Positions 7,469 through 12,768 of a DNA stretch of 15,795 nt are shown here, in pieces. This stretch comes from Chloroflexota bacterium (lineage in GTDB: Bacteria; Chloroflexota; Anaerolineae; B4-G1; SLSP01), in the NCBI GenBank assembly GCA_022707725.1, contig JAKJAB010000041.1, positions 1 to 15,795 on the forward strand, written 5' to 3'. Within the stretch, counting starts at the first letter, position 1. Every line of letters starts with the position of its first letter. The notes below the pieces were generated by a model. It saw only the letters and a program-made list of their open reading frames with translations. It was not told where the DNA came from and made no database searches. The translations under genes were made by a program, and so were the position numbers.

Positions 7469-8476
7469 ATGAATAACCACATTATGGCGCAAGCGCGCGA
7501 GATTTACCGGCAAGTGCTGCCCGATCTGTTCAAACGGCAGAACGTGGTGGCCTGTGGATTGGGCTACAAAAACTTCGAGGGACAACCCACCAGCGAACTC
7601 AGCCTTATCGTCTCCGTGACCCAGAAACTCCCCCTCGAACAACTCATGCCACAGGATGTGATTCCCAAATCGTTGGAAGGTATGTTGACCGATGTGGTGG
7701 AAACCGGACGCATCCGCGCGCAGATTCCTGAAAATCCCAAAGGGCGCTTTCGACCGGCGCAGCCCGGCATCTCCGTCGGCCACCGCGACATCACGGCAGG
7801 CACGTTCGGCCTGCTCGCGCAACGCGATGGCGCGCCCCTCATCCTGAGCAACAACCACGTCCTGGCCGACTCCAACGCCGGACGGATTGGCGACCCGATC
7901 TACCAGCCCGGTCCGGCCGATGGCGGGACGGCAATCGACCGCATCGCTACCCTCAGCGAGTTTGCACCATTGGACTTCGGCGACAACCCCTCCCAGTGCC
8001 GGATCGCGGACAGCGTTGCCGCGTTACTCAACTTCGTCGCCCGCGTGACCGGCTCAAGCCACCGGCTGCAATCCGTGCAGCAAACGTCGGGCGTCAACAC
8101 GATGGATGCGGCACTGGCGCAGCCCGACACGCCCGATCTCGTCATCCCGGCAATCCTGGGGCTGGGGCTGCCCACCGGGGTGAACGCGCCAGCTTTGGGG
8201 ATGCAGGTGCAAAAAATGGGACGGACCACCGGACTGACAACCGGCTACATCACCCAGATCGACGTGACGGTGAGTGTAGACTATGCCGGGCGCACCGCGA
8301 TGTTCGCCGATCAAATCATCACCAACAGCATGAGTAGTCCCGGCGATTCCGGCTCCGGCATCCTGGATATGGATCGCCGCGCCGTGGGGCTTCTTTTCGC
8401 CGGCTCTACCAGTGTGACCATCTTCACACCGATTCAGCGCATCCTGGATCGTTTCGGTGTACAGCTCGTCCAATAA
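7469..8476 (+). CDS. Trypsin-fold serine protease (NAL1-like) with N-terminal GVGxG-type domain
   Basis: The 335-residue protein has an N-terminal domain (about 20-85, NVVACGLGYK through IRAQ) paralogous to the preceding gene, followed by a trypsin-like PA-clan domain. The probable triad is His130 in LSNNHVLADS, Asp213 in NTMDAALAQ and Ser294 in SPGDSGSG; YQPGPADGG is also typical of this group. The catalytic residues look complete, so peptidase activity is expected. The substrate is unknown, and self-processing is possible. No signal peptide or membrane helix is seen, so it is probably cytoplasmic, unlike secreted HtrA-type enzymes. GGAGG lies just before the ATG at 7469. It is the last gene of the plus-strand unit, followed by a strong hairpin. 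Confidence 0.88.
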   Translation: MNNHIMAQAREIYRQVLPDLFKRQNVVACGLGYKNFEGQPTSELSLIVSVTQKLPLEQLMPQDVIPKSLEGMLTDVVETGRIRAQIPENPKGRFRPAQPGISVGHRDITAGTFGLLAQRDGAPLILSNNHVLADSNAGRIGDPIYQPGPADGGTAIDRIATLSEFAPLDFGDNPSQCRIADSVAALLNFVARVTGSSHRLQSVQQTSGVNTMDAALAQPDTPDLVIPAILGLGLPTGVNAPALGMQVQKMGRTTGLTTGYITQIDVTVSVDYAGRTAMFADQIITNSMSSPGDSGSGILDMDRRAVGLLFAGSTSVTIFTPIQRILDRFGVQLVQ

Positions 8477-8486
8477 GCCAAGAACG

Positions 8487-8535
8487 CAATCAAACAGGGG
8501 GCAACGCTGAAAAGTCCATTGCCCCTGTTTGATTG
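8487..8535. terminator. Bidirectional terminator-like hairpin between convergent genes
   Basis: CAATCAAACAGGGGGCAA pairs with TTGCCCCTGTTTGATTG, a 17-bp stem with a single bulged G and a loop of about 14 bases. It sits exactly between the ends of the protease gene (8476) and the ZIP gene (8548), so it can serve both transcripts. T-runs after the stem are weak on both strands. Confidence 0.75.
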
Positions 8536-8547
8536 AATCTGCTCTCT

Positions 8548-9357
8548 TTACCCTAAAGCAACGTCCAAAACCATCATCACCGTGAAACCCAACATCACGC
8601 CGAAGGTGGCGAGATGCGTGTTGCCGCCGCTCTGCGCTTCGGGGATGAGGTCTTCGGCGACGACGAAGATCATCGCGCCGGCCGCAAAGGCTAGCGTGTA
8701 GGGCAGAAGGGGACGCGCGATCAAGACCGCCGCAGCGCCAAGCACGCCCGCGAGCGGCTCCACAACCCCTGAAAGCTGCCCGTACCAAAAACTCTTGAAC
8801 GGCGTATAGCCCTCGCGGCGCAGCGGCATAGAGACCGCCATACCTTCGGGGAAATTCTGGATGCCGATGCCCAACGCCAACGCCACCGCGCCCGCGACGG
8901 TAGCGGACGGGAACCCCGCCGCAGCCGCACCGAACGCTACCCCCACCGCCAAACCCTCTGGGAAATTGTGCAGCGTGATCGCCAACACCAGCAACGTGAT
9001 GCGCTGCCACACCGTCTTGACCCCCTCGGGATGCTCCTCGTCGCAACGGTGCATGTGCGGCAGAACCAGGTCTACGCCGCGCAGAAAAACCCCGCCAAGC
9101 ACAAAACCAATCGTCGCCGGCAACCACATCGGAAGCGAACCGCCCTCGGCCATTTCGATGGCCGGGGCCAACAGCGACCAGTAGCTTGCCGCAATCATCA
9201 CACCGGCGGCAAAGCCGAGCATGCTGTCCAGCACCTTGCGGTTGATCTCTCTAGCCAGGAAAACCGCCGCCGCCCCCGCTGATGTCATAAACCACGTAAA
9301 AAGCGTCGCGAGCAAGGCTTGAATTACAGGGTTCAGATTTGTCAGAAAAGTGACCAT
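8548..9357 (-). CDS. ZIP-family divalent metal transporter
   Basis: This 269-residue polytopic membrane protein has the ZIP signature motifs HNFPEG (130-135) and QNFPEG (167-172) in neighbouring helices, which form the binuclear metal site. EPLAG (200-204) is in a later helix. A loop with HMHRCDEEH (101-109) is a likely metal-binding segment between helices III and IV. About eight hydrophobic stretches fit the family. ZIP proteins carry zinc, iron or other divalent cations into the cytoplasm; specificity cannot be assigned, although the length and motifs fit the GufA/ZupT branch. The ATG lies 8 bp after the recA stop, with an AGG seven bases upstream, so it is probably translated from the recA transcript. 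Confidence 0.93.
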   Translation of the reverse strand: MVTFLTNLNPVIQALLATLFTWFMTSAGAAAVFLAREINRKVLDSMLGFAAGVMIAASYWSLLAPAIEMAEGGSLPMWLPATIGFVLGGVFLRGVDLVLPHMHRCDEEHPEGVKTVWQRITLLVLAITLHNFPEGLAVGVAFGAAAAGFPSATVAGAVALALGIGIQNFPEGMAVSMPLRREGYTPFKSFWYGQLSGVVEPLAGVLGAAAVLIARPLLPYTLAFAAGAMIFVVAEDLIPEAQSGGNTHLATFGVMLGFTVMMVLDVALG

Positions 9358-9365
9358 AGCCAGAC

Positions 9366-10427
9366 CTAATATTCCTCCTCGAGCGCCACACTTTCGTCGA
9401 TCTCAGTGTGAGCGCCGAATTCCAACGGGACGTCCTTCATATCTGCCAGTTTTTTGCGAATCAAGTCCTCAATCGTGTTGGCAAATTCGGGGTTTTCCTT
9501 GAGGTAGGCTTTCGCGTTCTCACGGCCCTGCGCAAAGCGTTCGCCGTCGTAGTAGTAGAACGAACCGCGCTTGTCGATGACGTCCAGTTCGAGGCCCACA
9601 TCCATCAAATCGCCCTCGCGGCTGATGCCCTCGCCGAACATAATGTCGAATTCGGCCACGCGGAAGGGGGGGGCGACTTTGTTCTTCGTCACCCGCACGC
9701 GGGTGCGATGCCCGGTCACTTCTCCCTGCGTCTTGATCGCCGTCACACGCCGCACGTCCAGCCGCACCGAGGCGTAGAATTTGAGCGCGCGCCCGCCGCT
9801 GGTGGTCTCCGGTGAACCGAACATCACGCCGATCTTCTCGCGCAGTTGGTTGGTGAAGATCATGATGGTGTTGCTCTGCTTGATCGCGCCGGAGAGCTTG
9901 CGGAGCGCCTGGCTCATCAAGCGCGCTTGCAGGCCGGGATGCGAATCGCCCATCTCACCCTCGATTTCCGCGCGCGGAACGAGCGCCGCCACCGAGTCGA
10001 TCACGACGACGTCCACCGCCCCGCTGCGGACCAGCGTCTCGGCGATTTCAAGCGCCTGTTCGCCCGTATCCGGCTGCGAGATGTAGAGGCCCTCAATATC
10101 CACGCCGCAACGCGCAGCGTAGCTGGGATCGAGCGCGTGCTCCATATCGATGAACGCCGCGACGCCGCCACGACGCTGCACTTCCGCGACGATGTGCTGG
10201 CAGATCGTGGTCTTGCCAGAGCCTTCCGGCCCGTAGACCTCGGTAATGCGTCCCCGCGGCACACCGCCGACGCCCAACGCCACATCCAACGCCAGCGATC
10301 CGGTGGGAATCGTCTCGACGTTCAAGTGCGTGGCCTCACCCAGGCGCATCAGCGCGCCGTCGCCAAAACGGCGCTTGATCTGCGCGACCGTTTGGTCCAA
10401 TACTTTCTGTCTTCCTTCATCAGCCAT
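9366..10427 (-). CDS. recA: Recombinase RecA
   Basis: The 353-residue protein is close to the usual RecA length. It shows Walker A GPEGSGKTT (66-74), DMEHALDPSYA with the catalytic-type Glu at 96, Walker B VVIDSVAALVPRAEIEGEMGD from about 141, FTNQLREKIGVMFGSPETTSGG (the L2 DNA-binding loop region, 191-212) and an acidic tail ending EEEY. RecA forms filaments on single-stranded DNA, drives strand exchange and triggers LexA self-cleavage in the SOS response. The ATG at 10427 was chosen over an in-frame ATG at 10451 because AGGAGGG lies six bases upstream and the protein then begins with the conserved MADEGRQKVLD. It has its own promoter at 10509-10536. Confidence 0.98.
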   Translation of the reverse strand: MADEGRQKVLDQTVAQIKRRFGDGALMRLGEATHLNVETIPTGSLALDVALGVGGVPRGRITEVYGPEGSGKTTICQHIVAEVQRRGGVAAFIDMEHALDPSYAARCGVDIEGLYISQPDTGEQALEIAETLVRSGAVDVVVIDSVAALVPRAEIEGEMGDSHPGLQARLMSQALRKLSGAIKQSNTIMIFTNQLREKIGVMFGSPETTSGGRALKFYASVRLDVRRVTAIKTQGEVTGHRTRVRVTKNKVAPPFRVAEFDIMFGEGISREGDLMDVGLELDVIDKRGSFYYYDGERFAQGRENAKAYLKENPEFANTIEDLIRKKLADMKDVPLEFGAHTEIDESVALEEEY

Positions 10428-10443
10428 ACCAGCCCTCCTCAAA

Positions 10444-10489
10444 AGAATCAAAGAATCAGCGAATCAAGAATCAAAGAATCAGCGAATCA
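10444..10489. repeat. Two tandem 23-base repeats in the recA leader
   Basis: Two perfect copies of a 23-base unit (10444-10466 and 10467-10489) begin AGAATCAAAG and end GCGAATCA. Within them the minus strand shows TGATTC six times at 7-8 base spacing. The array fills the untranslated leader between the recA promoter and its ribosome binding site. Confidence 0.9.
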
Positions 10490-10508
10490 AGAAGGTTTTC
10501 TATCTCGA

Positions 10509-10536
10509 ATTATAGCACAGATGTTCTATATTGCAA
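10509..10536 (-). promoter_or_regulatory. recA promoter
   Basis: On the minus strand, TTGCAA (10536-10531) is followed after 16 bases by a perfect TATAAT (10514-10509), which is preceded by TGC as an extended -10. Transcription should begin near 10502, about 75 bases before the recA start codon. Confidence 0.72.
10514..10527. promoter_or_regulatory. Candidate LexA (SOS) operator over the recA promoter
   Basis: On the minus strand the 14 bases AGAACATCTGTGCT match 10 of 14 positions of the Gram-positive-type SOS box CGAACATATGTTCG, keeping GAAC-N4-GT-x-C. The site covers the spacer between -35 and -10, where repressor binding would block polymerase. One half-site is imperfect, and the LexA sequence of this organism is unknown. 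Confidence 0.4.
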
Positions 10537-10549
10537 CGATTCAGCGAGA

Positions 10550-12031
10550 CTACTTCCCTTTGGCGCGCGCACGGGTAGGTTTAGCGCGGCGTGGCGGTCC
10601 CCCACCCCCGCGATAACCTGGCGCGAGGATGCTGAATACAGTGCAGCGGCTCACATCCAGCAACCGCGTGCGGATTTTGGGATCCAGGTCTTCCATCAAA
10701 CGTGATGTGGTCAACACGGTGGGCAGCTTGGCGACGTAGCGATAGTTGAGCAACTGGAAAAGCTTCTCCTGCGCCCACGGCGTCGCGCTCTCCGTGCCGA
10801 GGTCGTCGAGCACCAGGAACGGCGCGCGGCGCACTTCCTCGAAGCGCTTATCGTAGGTGATAGGGCTTTGCGGATTGAAAGCCGCGCGCAGATGATCGAG
10901 CAAATCGGGGACGACGACGAACAGCGCCGGGTGTCCCTCACGCGCGCGGGCGTTGGCGATCCCCGCCGCCAGGTGTGTCTTGCCGCAGCCATACGTCCCG
11001 GTGAACGTCAACCAGCCCACGGGATTGGCGGCGAAGGCGCGCGCCTGTTCCAGCGCCCGTTCGAGGTTGTCGGCTTCGACTGAATCCAGTTCGCCGCGGC
11101 GCAGATCGAAATCATCCAGTGTCATGTCGGTATACAGGGAGAGTGTGTTGAGGTTGGATTCGGTGTGATCGACGCCGGCCTGCCGGAAGTCCGGTGCGAG
11201 GATGGTCGCAATCTGCACCAAATTTGGGTCACCGAGACGCGATCTCAAGCGCGGTTCCATGTCCTCCAGATCGCGGTTGGTAGTGATGACGGTGGGCAGG
11301 TCGGCCATGTAGCGATAGTTGAGCAACTGGAAGAGCTTTTCCAACGCCCAGAGCGTGGCGTGTTCCGTGCCCAGGTCGTCGAGGATGAGCAAAGGCGCGG
11401 TGCGCACTTCTTCGAAGCGCCGGTCGTAGCTGGTGGGCGAGGTGGGCGCGTAGGCCGCGCGCAAGTAGTCCAGCAGATCGGGCACGGTCACAAAGATCAC
11501 CGGCGATCCCGTATCAAGCGCGACGTTGGCGATGGCTGCCGCCAGGTGTGTCTTCCCGCAACCGTACCCACCCCGTAACAGCAACCAGCCTTGGGGACGT
11601 TGTGCGTAGGCCAGCGCTGTATCGTAAGCGCGGCGCAGGTTCAGTTGGAGTTCCGGGGAAAGGCCGTGGCCCTCCGGACGGAACGTTTTGAAGGTGAAGC
11701 GCTCCAGCGTGGCGAGATTGCTCGACAGCTTGAGCGTCTCGCTGCGCTGCGCCTGAATTTCGCGCGCCCGGCACGTGCAGGGGAACAGCTTGCCGAAGTC
11801 GGGATGGTCGATCGGCACGTCCAGCCGCACGTAGCCCATCCCCTGGCAAAGTGGGCAATCCGGGCGGCCCAACATCGAGCGCGACAGCGACGCGGGTGTG
11901 TTTTCCGCAGACAGCTCACCGGCAGGCAAGCCCTCGGTTGCACTGGATGGCTCAGTGCTGGATGAGGTCTTTGTACTTGCCTTCGATGTAGCGTCGCGGA
12001 TCTGCTTCACGATCTCGTCTATCGGCTTCAT
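10550..12031 (-). CDS. DnaI/DnaC-type helicase-loader-like ATPase with two tandem AAA+ domains
   Basis: The 493-residue protein starts with a Ser/Thr-rich linker and a zinc-finger-like segment (C59, C62, C85, C87). Two AAA+ modules follow. Module 1 has GGYGCGKT (154-161), LLILDD (214-219), TVITTNR (247-253) and Arg-finger candidates near 263-265. Module 2 has GTYGCGKT (345-352), FLVLDD (405-410), TVLTTSR (438-444) and arginines near 454-456. By hand count, residues 148-268 and 339-459 are identical in about 82 of 121 positions, so this is an internal duplication with both ATP sites apparently intact. Ordinary DnaC/DnaI loaders have one module and about 250-310 residues. Its role is probably placing DnaB on DNA together with the DnaD-like protein encoded just upstream. 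The reading frame overlaps that gene by 80 bp; GGAAGGAA before ATG 12031 supports the start. Confidence 0.88.
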   Translation of the reverse strand: MKPIDEIVKQIRDATSKASTKTSSSTEPSSATEGLPAGELSAENTPASLSRSMLGRPDCPLCQGMGYVRLDVPIDHPDFGKLFPCTCRAREIQAQRSETLKLSSNLATLERFTFKTFRPEGHGLSPELQLNLRRAYDTALAYAQRPQGWLLLRGGYGCGKTHLAAAIANVALDTGSPVIFVTVPDLLDYLRAAYAPTSPTSYDRRFEEVRTAPLLILDDLGTEHATLWALEKLFQLLNYRYMADLPTVITTNRDLEDMEPRLRSRLGDPNLVQIATILAPDFRQAGVDHTESNLNTLSLYTDMTLDDFDLRRGELDSVEADNLERALEQARAFAANPVGWLTFTGTYGCGKTHLAAGIANARAREGHPALFVVVPDLLDHLRAAFNPQSPITYDKRFEEVRRAPFLVLDDLGTESATPWAQEKLFQLLNYRYVAKLPTVLTTSRLMEDLDPKIRTRLLDVSRCTVFSILAPGYRGGGGPPRRAKPTRARAKGK

Positions 12032-12638
12032 CTTTTCCTTCCCTGCGCCACCGTTCGAGGATGGCCTGAATATATCTCCAATTGCGTTTATTGCGGCTGG
12101 CGGCTTCGTGGAACGCCTCTTCGATCCACTCCGCCGGATAGGTCTTCTCGGCGTCGATCAGGTCTTCGCTGAGGATGGCGGTGAGCGGGCCGACCGTCTG
12201 CTCGTAGAGGGCGAAGATGTTGGGCCGCGTCATTTTGACGGCGCGCGCCGGTTCGACGCCGCGCTGCATCGCCCGCAGCGCCGCCCGTCCCCGCGGGCTG
12301 TTGGCAAGATAACGCTGTTCTGCCGTCCCATCGGACAACTGCCATTCAGCCACGAGCAGCACACCGCGTTGCACCGCGCGGGTCAGCGCGTCCGCCAGAT
12401 GCGCATCCGCAGCATCCCCCAAGGCAACGCGGACCACCGGATCGGCCTGCAACTCCGCGAGTGTGATCCACGGCGCGGCGTCGGACTGCATCTGTGCCAG
12501 CCGCCGCAGCACAAGCAGCGTCACCTTCAATTCCGCCAGATCGTCGATCTGTGGGACGAGATCGGTGAAGACCAGGTCCGGCAGCGCGACGACGGCGACT
12601 TTGGCTTCCGGGAAACCGGAAAAACGGGTCAGCGTCAC
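11952..12638 (-). CDS. DnaD-domain primosomal replication protein
   Basis: The 228-residue protein has an N-terminal region (about 20-125) that resembles a winged helix. It is followed by a DnaD/DnaB-II C-terminal domain at about 137-200, with PNIFALYEQTVGPLT, a central YPAEWIEEAFHEAASRNKRNWRYI, and AILERWRREG. In Firmicutes such proteins remodel origin DNA and help recruit the helicase loader. Location between dnaB and the loader gene fits that role. Translation starts at GTG 12638, with GAGGAG four bases upstream. The 3' end overlaps the loader gene by 80 bp in another frame, which suggests coupled expression. Confidence 0.88.
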   Translation of the reverse strand: MTLTRFSGFPEAKVAVVALPDLVFTDLVPQIDDLAELKVTLLVLRRLAQMQSDAAPWITLAELQADPVVRVALGDAADAHLADALTRAVQRGVLLVAEWQLSDGTAEQRYLANSPRGRAALRAMQRGVEPARAVKMTRPNIFALYEQTVGPLTAILSEDLIDAEKTYPAEWIEEAFHEAASRNKRNWRYIQAILERWRREGKDEADRRDREADPRRYIEGKYKDLIQH

Positions 12639-12664
12639 AATGCTCCTCGGGAAATAGTTCTACT

Positions 12665-12760
12665 TCAACGCTTAAGGCGGATCACAATCCGCCGTCTCCG
12701 CAGCGTCGGATTATGATCCGGCGCAAGCATTTTCATGATCGTTGGCGTGGAATCCGACAT
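12665..12760 (-). CDS. Possible 31-residue basic small protein
   Basis: A short frame begins at ATG 12760, with AGGAG five bases upstream overlapping the dnaB stop codon, and ends at TGA 12665. The peptide starts MSDSTPTIMKML and ends in a strongly basic tail (RRRRIVIRLKR). A good ribosome binding site and position inside a tight operon argue for translation. Against it, the coding segment also contains two DNA palindromes that could be the true function of this gap. I recognise no homologue. Confidence 0.4.
   Translation of the reverse strand: MSDSTPTIMKMLAPDHNPTLRRRRIVIRLKR
12676..12720. repeat. Pair of CGGAT-N4-ATCCG palindromes before the DnaD-like gene
   Basis: GGCGGAT-CACA-ATCCGCC (12676-12693) and CGGAT-TATG-ATCCG (12707-12720) share the same half-sites and spacing, with centres 29 bases apart, between dnaB and the DnaD-like gene. 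They could be paired operators or two short RNA hairpins that partly separate dnaB from the downstream genes. Confidence 0.6.
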
Positions 12761-12768
12761 GGGGACTC

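Noticed and set aside
8054..9127. A 357-codon minus-strand frame crossing the protease and ZIP gene ends
   Set aside because: It spans the convergent terminator hairpin and two well-supported genes in other frames, with low-complexity translation.
10444..10489. Possible CRISPR-like repeat
   Set aside because: The two units are directly tandem with no spacer between them and no cas gene is nearby.
9846..10616. A 256-codon plus-strand frame across recA and its promoter
   Set aside because: It is antisense to recA and runs through the promoter and tandem repeat; the translation shows no family features.
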